Below are positions 8,822 through 17,445 of a stretch of DNA of 35,889 nt, piece after piece. The stretch covers positions 1-35,889 of the forward strand of contig JAFVAT010000002.1 in assembly GCA_017480385.1 (NCBI GenBank), given 5' to 3'. Made by a program: the position numbers and the translations under genes. Each line of letters starts with the position of its first letter. Within the stretch, counting starts at the first letter, position 1. Under the pieces are notes generated by a model. It saw nothing but the letters and a program-made list of their open reading frames with translations, had not been told where the DNA came from and did not search any database. The DNA is from Alphaproteobacteria bacterium (GTDB taxonomy: Bacteria > Pseudomonadota > Alphaproteobacteria > CAAGCB01 > CAG-977).

Positions 8822-10744
8822 TTATTTTGCCGCCGTCATTACGGCGTCCGCAATCGCGCGCGCGTCCAATCCGGCCAATTGGTACTGCCGTTCCATTGAC
8901 GCCTGTTCGATAAACGAATCCGGCATTGTCAGCAGGCGCACTTTTGTTTTTTCCAGCAGGCCGTTATTCGCCAGCCACATCATGACCATTGATCCGAATC
9001 CGCCCTGCACACCTTCTTCCACAACAACCAGTCCCTGGTGTCCTTCGGCCAATTCACGCAGCAGTTCCCCGTCCAGAGGTTTGGCAAACCGCGCATCGGC
9101 GACCGTTGCCGAAATGCCCTCCAACGCCAAAAGATCCGCCGCGGCCAAACAGGCCTCCAGCCGTGTTCCCAAGCTTAAAATCGCCGCCCGGTTGCCTTCG
9201 CGCACAATCCGTCCTTTCCCGATTTTCAGGGGCTCCGTTTCCTCCGGCATATCGGGCAAAACGCCTGCCCCGCGCGGATACCTTACCGCTGACGGCAGAT
9301 CGTCAATCCCCGCCATAGTCATCAGCATTCTTTGCAGCTCCGCCTGATCCGACGGCGCCATAACAATCATATTCGGAATGGGACACAGCATTGCCAAATC
9401 AAACGCGCCATGGTGCGTTGCGCCGTCTTCACCGACATAGCCCGCCCGATCAATCGCGAACCGCACCGGAAGCTTTTGCAACGCCACATCGTGCAGCACT
9501 TGGTCATACGCTCTTTGCAAAAAGCTGGAATACAGCGCGACAAACGGCTTCAGCCCTTCGCAGGCCAGGCCCGCCGCAAACGTCACCGCATGTTGTTCCG
9601 CTATCCCTACGTCAAAAAAGCGGTGCGGATACCTTTCCGCAAAAGCGTCCAGCCCCGTCCCTGATGGCATTGCCGCCGTAATCGCCGCAATCTTTTGATC
9701 TTTTTGCGCCAAAGACACGATCGTATCGGAAAAAACCTGCGTAAATGTCGGGCGGGACGTTTTTTTCGGAGAAAACTCGCCCGTTTCGATGTCAAACCCC
9801 GATACGCCGTGATACTTGGACGGCCATTTTTCCGCCGGCCCGTACCCCTTCCCTTTGTGCGTCACAACGTGCACTAAAACAGGGCAGTCTTCTGTCATAT
9901 CACGAACGTTTGTCAAAATTGGAATCAACTGTTCAAAGCTGTGCCCGTCAATCGGTCCGATATAGTAAAATCCCAATTCCTCAAACAGCGTGCCGCCCGC
10001 AACAAAGCCCTTTGCATGACGTTCCGCCTTCAGCGCCGTATCTTTCACAAACTGTGGAAAGCGGGCCGCCATATCCAAAACGACTTGGCGCACGGTCATA
10101 TACGGCTTTGACGAAATCAGATGAGACAAATGGTGGCTCAATGCGCCGACCGGACGCGCAATCGACATGTCGTTATCGTTCAAAACGACGATCATGCGCG
10201 AATTCATCGACCCCGCATTGTTCATTGCTTCAAACGCCATGCCAGCGCTCATCGACCCGTCGCCGATCACGCCGATCACATTGTTTTTCTTGGCCAGCAG
10301 ATCACGGCCCGCCGCCATACCGACAACCGCCGAAATCGATGTTGAGCTGTGCCCTGCTCCGAACGGATCATACTCGCTTTCCGAACGTTTTGTAAAACCG
10401 GACAGCCCATCCGCCTGCCGCAAAGCCGAAAAACGCTTCTTGCGTCCCGTTAACAGCTTGTGCGCATAGCATTGATGCCCGACATCCCAAATCAGCTTGT
10501 CCTGCGGCGTGTTAAACACGTAATGCAGCGCGATCGTCAGCTCGACCACGCCCAAACTGGCCCCCAAGTGCCCGCCCGTAGAGGAAACAACGCGTATAAT
10601 TTCCTGCCGGATCTCTTCAGCCAAATAGGGCAGATCATCAATCGGTAAAGACCGCAGGTCCGCCGGCGAATCAATCGCGTCCAGCAAAGGAAAGTCTATC
10701 GTCTTCAGCGGCTTGTCTTTCGCCGCCTGATTTTGTTCGCTCAT
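8822..10744 (-). CDS. dxs: 1-deoxy-D-xylulose-5-phosphate synthase
   Basis: 640 residues, the normal family length. DXS condenses pyruvate and glyceraldehyde 3-phosphate, using thiamine diphosphate, as the first step of the MEP isoprenoid pathway. Visible landmarks: GHQCYAH (residues 89-95), the thiamine-diphosphate motif beginning GDGSMSAG (161-168) and ending NDN (189-191), the catalytic-Glu segment [13 protein letters not shown] around 375, and [18 protein letters not shown], typical of DXS rather than transketolase. The start overlaps the ispA stop by four bases (ATGA), pointing to translational coupling. ispG of the same pathway lies at 24371-25471 in another run. Confidence 0.97.
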   Translation of the reverse strand: MSEQNQAAKDKPLKTIDFPLLDAIDSPADLRSLPIDDLPYLAEEIRQEIIRVVSSTGGHLGASLGVVELTIALHYVFNTPQDKLIWDVGHQCYAHKLLTGRKKRFSALRQADGLSGFTKRSESEYDPFGAGHSSTSISAVVGMAAGRDLLAKKNNVIGVIGDGSMSAGMAFEAMNNAGSMNSRMIVVLNDNDMSIARPVGALSHHLSHLISSKPYMTVRQVVLDMAARFPQFVKDTALKAERHAKGFVAGGTLFEELGFYYIGPIDGHSFEQLIPILTNVRDMTEDCPVLVHVVTHKGKGYGPAEKWPSKYHGVSGFDIETGEFSPKKTSRPTFTQVFSDTIVSLAQKDQKIAAITAAMPSGTGLDAFAERYPHRFFDVGIAEQHAVTFAAGLACEGLKPFVALYSSFLQRAYDQVLHDVALQKLPVRFAIDRAGYVGEDGATHHGAFDLAMLCPIPNMIVMAPSDQAELQRMLMTMAGIDDLPSAVRYPRGAGVLPDMPEETEPLKIGKGRIVREGNRAAILSLGTRLEACLAAADLLALEGISATVADARFAKPLDGELLRELAEGHQGLVVVEEGVQGGFGSMVMMWLANNGLLEKTKVRLLTMPDSFIEQASMERQYQLAGLDARAIADAVMTAAK

Positions 10745-11631
10745 GAACGGCGTTCCACGATAAAGCGCGCCAAATCACGCAGATAATACGCCTTTTCATC
10801 AAAACATTCCAAAGAAGCAATTGCCTGATATGACAAAGCGTCAGCCTGTTCTTTTGCCTTTTCCAATCCCAGCAAGGAAATAAAGGTTGCTTTGTGTGCG
10901 TCTAAATCCTTGCGCACCGCCTTGCCCATTGAATCGGCGTCCCCTTCCACATCTAAAATATCGTCGGCAATCTGGAAAGCCAGGCCGATATCGCGCGCAT
11001 AATCTTTCAATGCCTGTCGGTCTTCATATGATCCTTTGCCCATAATTGCGCCCGCTTCACAGGCAAAGGAAAACAGGCGGCCCGTTTTCATCTGCTGCAG
11101 CCGGATAATGCCCGGCATGTCCATATCGTCCTCGTTTTCCGCCAGAATATCCAGCATTTGACCACCGATCATGCCGTTCATGCCCGCCGCTTTGGACAAT
11201 TCGGCTATTAATTGGCAGCGGATTGCCGGTTCAAACAGGCAGTCGTCCGCCGCTATTACGCCGAAAGCTCTGGTCAGCAACCCGTCGCCCGCCAAAATCG
11301 CCGTTGCTTCATCGTATTGTTTATGGCAGGTCGGCTGACCGCGGCGCATATCGTCATTATCCATGGCCGGCAAATCGTCATGAATCAGCGAATAACAATG
11401 CACCATTTCCAAAGCGACCGCCACCCGCAGCGCTCTGGCCTTTTCCACGCCGAACAACTGAGCGCTCTGCAAAACCAAAAAAGGCCGCAAACATTTGCCG
11501 CCCGCCAAAACGGAATAACGCATCGCTTCAATCACGCGGCGCTCCGGCGTATTCGGAATCGGCAGCAATCGATCCAACTCAGCTCTGACTTCGGCAGAGG
11601 TTTCTTTGATAGCAGCGGTTAAACTAGGCAT
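10741..11631 (-). CDS. ispA: Farnesyl/geranyl diphosphate synthase (short-chain polyprenyl synthase)
   Basis: 296 residues. It elongates dimethylallyl diphosphate with isopentenyl diphosphate, most likely to farnesyl diphosphate. The first aspartate-rich motif is [10 protein letters not shown] (residues 85-94) followed by RRGQPTCH, and the second is DDILD (223-227); GGKCLRP and GGQMLDI are also typical. Product length is inferred from overall resemblance to bacterial IspA and was not modelled. The start shares one base with the xseB stop (TAATG), and the end overlaps dxs by four bases, so xseB, ispA and dxs are almost certainly cotranscribed. Confidence 0.95.
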   Translation of the reverse strand: MPSLTAAIKETSAEVRAELDRLLPIPNTPERRVIEAMRYSVLAGGKCLRPFLVLQSAQLFGVEKARALRVAVALEMVHCYSLIHDDLPAMDNDDMRRGQPTCHKQYDEATAILAGDGLLTRAFGVIAADDCLFEPAIRCQLIAELSKAAGMNGMIGGQMLDILAENEDDMDMPGIIRLQQMKTGRLFSFACEAGAIMGKGSYEDRQALKDYARDIGLAFQIADDILDVEGDADSMGKAVRKDLDAHKATFISLLGLEKAKEQADALSYQAIASLECFDEKAYYLRDLARFIVERRS

Positions 11632-11891
11632 TATTCTTCTCCATAGCAGCGGGGGGTAAAACCAATGGCCTGTCCGTTCAGAGAGGCCGTAATCTGATCA
11701 ATCTTCAAACGAGCGGCAGACAGCTTTTGTTCGCAATGGCGCCGCAGAAGCATTCCGCGTTCGTAATAATCTATCGCTTCGTCCAATTTGACCTTGCCGG
11801 TTTCCATTTGGCGAACGATATCCTCTAAAGCGGTTAAAGCTTCCTCATAGCTCATTTTTTCTATTGCCTGAGCCGTCTGTTCTTCACTCAT
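11631..11891 (-). CDS. xseB: Exodeoxyribonuclease VII small subunit
   Basis: 86 residues, normal for XseB. It carries the family core SYEEALTALEDIV followed by a helical stretch with KLDEAIDYYERGM. XseB binds in several copies along XseA to form exonuclease VII, which degrades single-stranded DNA; xseA is not in this window. An AAGGAATC ribosome site precedes the ATG. It is the first gene of the block leading to ispA, dxs and tlyA, its usual place in Alphaproteobacteria. Upstream, 11907-11935 holds an AT-rich inverted repeat (GGTTAAAA/TTTTAACC), which may be a weak terminator of the LPS genes or a leader hairpin. Confidence 0.93.
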   Translation of the reverse strand: MSEEQTAQAIEKMSYEEALTALEDIVRQMETGKVKLDEAIDYYERGMLLRRHCEQKLSAARLKIDQITASLNGQAIGFTPRCYGEE

Positions 11892-11979
11892 TTTGATTCC
11901 TTTACGGTTAAAAAATCATTCTTTAATTTTAACCACCAACAATACTGTCAGGTCAAAGACTTTTTTATACTTTTCTTAC

Positions 11980-12999
11980 TTATTCGCGCCGGCCCTGAAT
12001 CGCCGCCTGAAAAACATCTGCCGGCTTTATTCCTTTTTTCCACAGGCGGCGCTGCTTATACAGTTCTTTCCACATCGTTTTGGAATCCGGCCAACGCTTG
12101 TGAACCCACAGCCACTGCGCCGGATCGTCTCTGATCCAACGTTCCAAAACCTGATTCGCTTTTTCCATAAAACGGCGGGTATCCTCTTCATTATTGCCCG
12201 TTTTTTCTATCCGGAGAGGTTCTTCAAACGTAAGGCGGTAATGCGCGCCTTTCAAACGCTGAGACCGCACCGGCAAAGCCGGATAATCGTGCTTTAAAAC
12301 CAAAGAAGCCAAAGACGGCGTTGTCATAACGGGATAACCGAAAAAATCAACCGGAATGCCTTCGTTCATTTTTTGATCGATCAGTAACGCGAAATGACCG
12401 TCTTTGCGCATTAAATCAACGATTTGACGAAAACCGCTCATGCCTTTAGGGACCAATACGCCCCGTATTTTTTGACGAAAATATCGAAACAGCCATTCGA
12501 CATAGGGGTTGTTTGCCGACCGGTAAATTCGATGAAAAGGCAGATTCAACTTTACCCCTGCGACAGAAGAAATCTCCCAATTGCCGATATGCGCGGAAAA
12601 GAAAATACCCGCTTTGCCGTCATCACGCAGCTTTTCCGCCCGTTCATAATTCACAAACTCGATCCGATCGTCATAGTGTTCGCATAACCAGCGCAAATGT
12701 GGATATTCTACAAACGTGCGAACCAGATTATCCCACATTTTCACAACGATTTCATCAATCTCCGCCGGCGTTTTTTCCGGAAACGCTTTCATTAAATTAT
12801 AGCGCGCCACCCAAGAAACGCGTAAATGCGGGCCGATATGCCGCCCTATAAACCCGCCGACAGCCGACGCCCAATCCAACGGCAGAAAACGAAAGACAAG
12901 ACAAAAGAAAATGGTTCCCGCCAACTCTAAAGGATAGCGCGTGCACAGATAAAAAGCCCGTTTCAATCGCCTTTTTAAAGATCTCTTCTTTTTTGCCAT
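11980..12999 (-). CDS. lpxL: Lipid A secondary (lauroyl-type) acyltransferase, LpxL/HtrB family
   Basis: 339 residues. The protein belongs to the LPLAT superfamily branch that adds secondary acyl chains to Kdo-lipid A precursors at the inner membrane. The catalytic HX4E box is SAHIGNWE (H137, E142), and FALLIDQKMNEGIPVDFFG matches the conserved central block of the family. A basic N-terminus and a hydrophobic stretch (about 24-42) would anchor it. It lies downstream of waaA and lpxK, which fits the pathway, nine bases after the lpxK start. Which position it acylates and with which acyl chain cannot be read from sequence, so the symbol means family, not proven specificity. Confidence 0.88.
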   Translation of the reverse strand: MAKKKRSLKRRLKRAFYLCTRYPLELAGTIFFCLVFRFLPLDWASAVGGFIGRHIGPHLRVSWVARYNLMKAFPEKTPAEIDEIVVKMWDNLVRTFVEYPHLRWLCEHYDDRIEFVNYERAEKLRDDGKAGIFFSAHIGNWEISSVAGVKLNLPFHRIYRSANNPYVEWLFRYFRQKIRGVLVPKGMSGFRQIVDLMRKDGHFALLIDQKMNEGIPVDFFGYPVMTTPSLASLVLKHDYPALPVRSQRLKGAHYRLTFEEPLRIEKTGNNEEDTRRFMEKANQVLERWIRDDPAQWLWVHKRWPDSKTMWKELYKQRRLWKKGIKPADVFQAAIQGRRE

Positions 13000-13008
13000 A
13001 CCATTTCC

Positions 13009-13995
13009 TTATCTATGCAACGCGGATAAAAGCGCGCACATCGTATCCGGCGTATCCCATACCATATAGGCTTCGACAATCTGAATATTTTGCTGAAAAC
13101 GCGGCGCGATCCGCACACCATCCTTTGCCGTTGTCACCAAAACGGCGTCAAGCTTGTCCGCCTGGGCAATCATGCTTGTCATATCCTGATCCGTATACGG
13201 ATAGTGATCCGAAAAAGATCTGGTTTCCACAACATCACACCCGTATTCCTTAAGCATATCAAAAAACTTTTCCGGATAGCCTATGCCGGCAAAAGCGAAA
13301 ACTTTTTTCCCGGACAGCTGTTCAATTTTCGCAACGTCTTGTTCAATATGCATGCCGATAAAGGGCAAGTTTTCATACTGCCCGCCGATCCATTTTTTAA
13401 TGCCGGCCTTATCTTTGCCGACCACGACAAAAGCATTGGCACGCTTTAAACCGTCCCGAAGCGGCTCGCGCAAAGGCCCCGCCGGAAAAACATGACCGTT
13501 GCCAAACCCATAGCGTCCGTCAAAAACGGCTAAAGACAGCGTTTTAATCAGCTGCGGATTTTGAAAACCGTCGTCCATAATAATAACGTCCGCCCCCATT
13601 TTTTCCGCTTTTTTTGCACCGCGCGCTCTGTCTGCGTCAACAATCGTCGGCGCCACGCGTGCCAGCAGCAGCGCTTCATCGCCGGTTTGAGACGCTTTAT
13701 GCTTATCCGGATCAACGACAATATTGCTTGCCCCGCCGCCATACCCGCGCGTTAAAAACACCGGCTTCATGCCGTTCATTTTAAAATACTCGGCAATCGA
13801 AATCGCCATTGGCGTTTTTCCTACGCCTCCCATAACCAAATTCCCGACGCAAACAACGGGAATTTTTGATTCATATGGTTTTGTTTTCCTGATCCGACGG
13901 CGTACCCCCCAAGCATAAAGCCGCCCTAAGGGCAACAACAGCCGGCTTAGAAAAGTATTCTCTTTCTGCCAAAAATTTGGCGCCTTGATCGGCAT
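13009..13995 (-). CDS. lpxK: Tetraacyldisaccharide 4'-kinase
   Basis: 328 residues. LpxK phosphorylates the 4' position of the lipid A disaccharide at the inner membrane. The P-loop GNLVMGGVGKTP is at residues 51-62 and the family signature DDGFQNPQL begins at residue 141; LTRGYGG and AGPLREP are also typical. An amphipathic N-terminal helix precedes the P-loop, as in known LpxK. It sits 15 bases downstream of waaA and just upstream of the acyltransferase, so the Raetz-pathway late steps are grouped. Confidence 0.96.
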   Translation of the reverse strand: MPIKAPNFWQKENTFLSRLLLPLGRLYAWGVRRRIRKTKPYESKIPVVCVGNLVMGGVGKTPMAISIAEYFKMNGMKPVFLTRGYGGGASNIVVDPDKHKASQTGDEALLLARVAPTIVDADRARGAKKAEKMGADVIIMDDGFQNPQLIKTLSLAVFDGRYGFGNGHVFPAGPLREPLRDGLKRANAFVVVGKDKAGIKKWIGGQYENLPFIGMHIEQDVAKIEQLSGKKVFAFAGIGYPEKFFDMLKEYGCDVVETRSFSDHYPYTDQDMTSMIAQADKLDAVLVTTAKDGVRIAPRFQQNIQIVEAYMVWDTPDTMCALLSALHR

Positions 13996-14010
13996 AGTCC
14001 CCCTCTGCTT

Positions 14011-15282
14011 TTAATCGGTTAAGTATGGTTCCAGCTCAGGCATCAAACGGTCCAAAACGTTAGATTCCGCTTCGGCAAAAACACGTGCGTTTTTTTGCCT
14101 TTCGTTCAGCAGTTTTTTATCCGTCAACAATTTGATCACGACCTGCGCCAACGCCGTTTCATTTTCTGCGACAAATACGGCCTCCGCTTCTTTTGCCCGC
14201 GCTGTAATTTCACGGAAATTCATCATATATTGGCCGCACAAAACGGCTTTTTCCAAACGCGCCGGCTCTATAATGTTCTGACCGCCGAAAGGAATCATCG
14301 ATCCGCCGACAAAAGCGACTGCGCCCAAACGATAGAACAATCCCATTTCCCCGATCGTGTCTGCCAAATAGATATCCGTCTGCTTGGTAATTTCTTCTTT
14401 GCGTGACCGGCGGGAAACCGTCAGGCCGACCTTTTTAAAAATCCCTTCGATTTCATCGGCGCGATTGGGATGACGCGGTGCGGCAATCGTTAAAATATCG
14501 GGAATTTTTTCCTTAATCGCCTTATGTGCATATGCGATAATTTCGTCTTCCCCCGCATGCGTGCTGCCCGCCGTCCAGCAGGCCCGCTTTCCGATCTGTT
14601 TTTGCATGCGTTTCAATTCTTCCTCATCAACCGGCAGCGGCGCCGCGGCAAACTTAATATTGCCGACACAAGCTGTGTCTTCGGCTCCGATTGCTTTTAA
14701 TCTGTCGGCATCTTCCTGCGTCTGTCCAAACGATTTAACAAACATTTTTTGCAGCTGACGACTGAATTTCGGCATTTTTTTCCACCGCGCAAAAGACCGA
14801 TCCGAAACGCGCCCGTTAATCAAAATCAAAGGGATTTTACGTTGCGCAATCACCGACAGAATATTCGGCCAAAATTCGGATTCAAGCCACAAGACCAAAT
14901 CGGGCTTCCAATGATCGACGAAACGCGTCACCTGCGGCATGCAGTCAATCGGAACATACTGATGAAAAGCCGTTCCGGACAGCCGTTTTTCCATTAGCTG
15001 CGCCGACGTGACCGTACCGGAAGTCACTAAAATATGCACAGAAGGGTGAAGCTGCTGAATTTTTTGAATCAAAGGCAGCATTGACAGCGTTTCGCCGACG
15101 CTGGCGCCATGCAGCCAAACCAACTTTCCCTCCGGTCTGGGCATAGAAGCAAACCCCATGCGTTCTCCGAAGCGTTCCAAATCCTCTTTGCCGCGGGATT
15201 TGCGCACGGCCAAATAGGCCGCAATCAAAGGATAGCCCATGTATGTTGCCGCCTGATACAAAGAAACGGACATTAAATTCAT
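14011..15282 (-). CDS. waaA: 3-deoxy-D-manno-octulosonic acid (Kdo) transferase
   Basis: 423 residues, normal for WaaA/KdtA (GT30). It transfers Kdo from CMP-Kdo onto lipid IVA at the inner membrane. An N-terminal hydrophobic helix is followed by VWLHGASVGE (about 55-64), whose Glu is the proposed catalytic base, then the second Rossmann half with AGSTHAGEDE and VGGSMIPFGGQNIIEPA, the CMP-sugar-binding region. It follows the DUF374 gene with a single base between stop and start, and lpxK follows. Whether it adds one or two Kdo residues cannot be told. Confidence 0.96.
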   Translation of the reverse strand: MNLMSVSLYQAATYMGYPLIAAYLAVRKSRGKEDLERFGERMGFASMPRPEGKLVWLHGASVGETLSMLPLIQKIQQLHPSVHILVTSGTVTSAQLMEKRLSGTAFHQYVPIDCMPQVTRFVDHWKPDLVLWLESEFWPNILSVIAQRKIPLILINGRVSDRSFARWKKMPKFSRQLQKMFVKSFGQTQEDADRLKAIGAEDTACVGNIKFAAAPLPVDEEELKRMQKQIGKRACWTAGSTHAGEDEIIAYAHKAIKEKIPDILTIAAPRHPNRADEIEGIFKKVGLTVSRRSRKEEITKQTDIYLADTIGEMGLFYRLGAVAFVGGSMIPFGGQNIIEPARLEKAVLCGQYMMNFREITARAKEAEAVFVAENETALAQVVIKLLTDKKLLNERQKNARVFAEAESNVLDRLMPELEPYLTD

Positions 15283-15283
15283 T

Positions 15284-16006
15284 TTATTTTCCTTCCATGC
15301 GCAAAGAAATTCGCCCTTTAAAACCGATGCGCTGATCAGCTTCCTGCGTTAAATCGATTAATCTGTCCTCTAAAATCTGCCGCCATTTGTCTATACCCGC
15401 CTGATCTAAATCGGACGGAATATAAATCGGTTCGCTTAACAAAACGATTCCCTTGTTAAAGAAAAAAGGAAGCAAAAATCGATCCCATGTTTTCAGCAGC
15501 ATTCCCCTTTTAACCGAAAAAGCGGATAATACTATCGGCCTTTGGGATTTTTTGGCCAAAGTAATCAATCCCTCGGTCATTTTATATCCGGGTTTACGCC
15601 CGTCCGGAGCCAAAGCTATAACATTGGCCGGCTGTTTCAAGGCTTTAATAATATCCAGAGCCGCCACAGCGCCGCCGCGCTTGGAGGAACCGTCTATTGT
15701 TTCTATGCCGACTCCATTCATCGCCGCCGCCATAATCCGTCCATCGCGGTGCAAAGAAATCAGAACGGAAACTTTCTTTTCTACTTTTTCGTGCATTTTC
15801 AAAAAAATATCCGATATTCCCCGGCCATGCCAAAACGTGATCAGATAAGAAAAATCACCTTTGACGTATTCATCGCGCGCTCCCTCAATCGTCCAGCGCG
15901 ATGTTTTATAGACCAAAAGCACGTATAAATACAGCAACCAGCCCAGAATTGTCTGAACAATTCCGTTTGTGCCAATTTTTTTCAGAATCCGTATTTTTTT
16001 ATGCAT
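15284..16006 (-). CDS. DUF374 lysophospholipid acyltransferase-family protein
   Basis: 240 residues. The motifs FWHGR (near 60), LISLHRDGRIMA, DGSSKRGG and APDGRKPG are those of the DUF374 family, a branch of the LPLAT acyltransferase superfamily found beside LPS genes in Alphaproteobacteria. The HG of FWHG and the following acidic/basic blocks presumably form the acyltransferase site. A hydrophobic N-terminal segment (about 15-35) suggests a membrane anchor. It appears to be the first gene of the waaA-lpxK-lpxL run. The precise substrate is not known to me; a lipid A or Kdo-lipid acylation step is inference from position. The ribosome site is weak (GGAAA). Confidence 0.85.
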   Translation of the reverse strand: MHKKIRILKKIGTNGIVQTILGWLLYLYVLLVYKTSRWTIEGARDEYVKGDFSYLITFWHGRGISDIFLKMHEKVEKKVSVLISLHRDGRIMAAAMNGVGIETIDGSSKRGGAVAALDIIKALKQPANVIALAPDGRKPGYKMTEGLITLAKKSQRPIVLSAFSVKRGMLLKTWDRFLLPFFFNKGIVLLSEPIYIPSDLDQAGIDKWRQILEDRLIDLTQEADQRIGFKGRISLRMEGK

Positions 16007-16040
16007 ACGTATATCGTTTCCGGTTAACAGACAGTTTTAT

Positions 16041-16069
16041 TTTTTAACTTACTACATGTTTATTAACAA
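16041..16069 (-). promoter_or_regulatory. Possible promoter of the LPS run
   Basis: On the minus strand TTGTTA (16064-16069) and TAAAAA (16041-16046) are separated by 17 bases in an AT-rich spacer, placing transcription start about 30 bases before the DUF374 gene. Both hexamers are imperfect, so this is a weak call. Confidence 0.35.
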
Positions 16070-16096
16070 GAGATAATCAAAAATATTATTTTCATT

Positions 16097-16124
16097 TTGA
16101 CTTTAATCCATTCCCTTTTACACT
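16097..16124 (+). promoter_or_regulatory. Promoter of the 16153 lipoprotein gene
   Basis: TTGACT (16097-16102) and TACACT (16119-16124) lie 16 bases apart, about 28 bases before the start codon at 16153, with AAGGA (16141-16145) as the ribosome site. This is a good match to a housekeeping sigma promoter. Confidence 0.5.
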
Positions 16125-16152
16125 ATAAGGGTTTGCTGCAAAGGAAAAAGAA

Positions 16153-17400
16153 ATGACCCGAAAAATAATCGCCGGTATGTTATGCGGACTTGTTCTGGCA
16201 ATGTCAGGCTGTTTCAAAGAGAAAACAAAAAATAACGAAGAGCAGTCTCTGCCGGAAATTCAACAGCCGAACAAGGTATTGGATTATTTGGCTTTATCCG
16301 CTCATTTCCTTATTAATCAGCAGCAGCCTGACGGCTTTTTCAAATATGAATACGATTTTATTACCGGCAATTATACGCATTGGGACAACGTCATTCATCA
16401 GACCCGTGCCGGTTATGCCCTCATACAGTATTATATTTTTTTAGTCCGCAACAATATCGATTCACAGCTGGCCGCCATTGTTCTGTCCTCTGCGACAAAA
16501 GCTTTGCAGGGGTATTCATCGGCTTCGGTCGCCCACAACAGTATGCCGGGCAAACTGATTTCTTTTTACTATAATAAAAGCGGCATTTCGACACCGGATA
16601 CACGCAAAATTTCGGCTAAGCACCGTGTTCAACGGTTGGAAGCGGAGGTTGCCGCCACGGCCCTTGCGCTGATTACGGAAATATCGTATTGGAGCTATAC
16701 CAGCGACACAAGCTTTGCCGAAGACCGCGAACAATGGCGGACGGCCCTAATTTATCATGCGCAACAAGCTCTGAAAATGCCGGCGCAAAAGAACCCGTTT
16801 ATGCCTTATATTTGGCAGGCATTTGCCATTTATGCGCAGTTTGACCCGTCAGACAAAGAAATTAACGAGCTTTTGCCCCAAATCGATGCTTATTTTACAA
16901 CTCTGCCCCGATATATGAAAGATGTCGAGGATTATACTTGGGATATGATTGCCGCGAACCAGCGGTTCCAATCGACGCAGCAATTGTCTTTCGTCAGCTT
17001 TGCCGCCCGTCAGACGACACGGTTGCTGGAAGATATGTACACACAGCACGATACGACCATTAACAGCTGCGGGCTGTCCCTCGGATTGGTAGAAGCGTCA
17101 TTGGTCTTAACCGGCCAGTCCGGAGATTATGCCAGGATCGAACAAACCGCTTTAGGCCGCAGTCAGCTGGAATACTACAGTTCGCTGAAATACACAATAT
17201 TGCCCAATCAGGCCTGGATCGCCCTAGGCCCCGGAAGGACGCTTCACTCCCAGGACTTCAAACGTTTTGCCGGAGCATCTGTTTTCGGCATGCACATGCC
17301 GCGCACAAACATCGGTTTAATCGAAATGTGCCTGTTAACCGGCATGCGCTTTTCCAATGAAGACATCAAAGAACTGAAACAAAAAACAGGCAAAGAATAA
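16153..17400 (+). CDS. Predicted lipoprotein of unknown function, possibly alpha/alpha-toroid fold
   Basis: 415 residues. A short signal peptide ends in the lipobox LAMSGC (Cys near residue 19), so the mature protein is probably lipid-anchored. The body is helix-rich and aromatic-rich. Near residues 55-95 it has QQPDGFFKYEYD, an aromatic-rich stretch and then HQTRAGYALIQYY, a pattern that reminds me of (alpha/alpha) barrel enzymes such as sugar epimerases, unsaturated-glycan hydrolases or terpenoid-cyclase-like proteins; the C-terminal part with PRTNIGLIEMCL could be the last helix pair. This is resemblance, not a family identification. It stands alone between the divergent LPS run and convergent clpB. 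A weak repeat at 17387-17440 with a T-run could end its transcript. Confidence 0.75.
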   Translation: MTRKIIAGMLCGLVLAMSGCFKEKTKNNEEQSLPEIQQPNKVLDYLALSAHFLINQQQPDGFFKYEYDFITGNYTHWDNVIHQTRAGYALIQYYIFLVRNNIDSQLAAIVLSSATKALQGYSSASVAHNSMPGKLISFYYNKSGISTPDTRKISAKHRVQRLEAEVAATALALITEISYWSYTSDTSFAEDREQWRTALIYHAQQALKMPAQKNPFMPYIWQAFAIYAQFDPSDKEINELLPQIDAYFTTLPRYMKDVEDYTWDMIAANQRFQSTQQLSFVSFAARQTTRLLEDMYTQHDTTINSCGLSLGLVEASLVLTGQSGDYARIEQTALGRSQLEYYSSLKYTILPNQAWIALGPGRTLHSQDFKRFAGASVFGMHMPRTNIGLIEMCLLTGMRFSNEDIKELKQKTGKE

Positions 17401-17445
17401 ACTCCGCCCGTTCCTGTTCAAGTCTGCTTTGGCCTGATTTTTTCT

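Noticed and set aside
8507-8899. Plus-strand open frame across the tlyA-dxs junction
   Set aside because: Antisense to two well-supported genes; no motifs or ribosome site.
17387-17445. Terminator between the lipoprotein and clpB ends
   Set aside because: CAGGCAAAG and CTTTGGCCTG can pair only with a bulge and a long loop overlapping the stop codon; too weak for a separate call.
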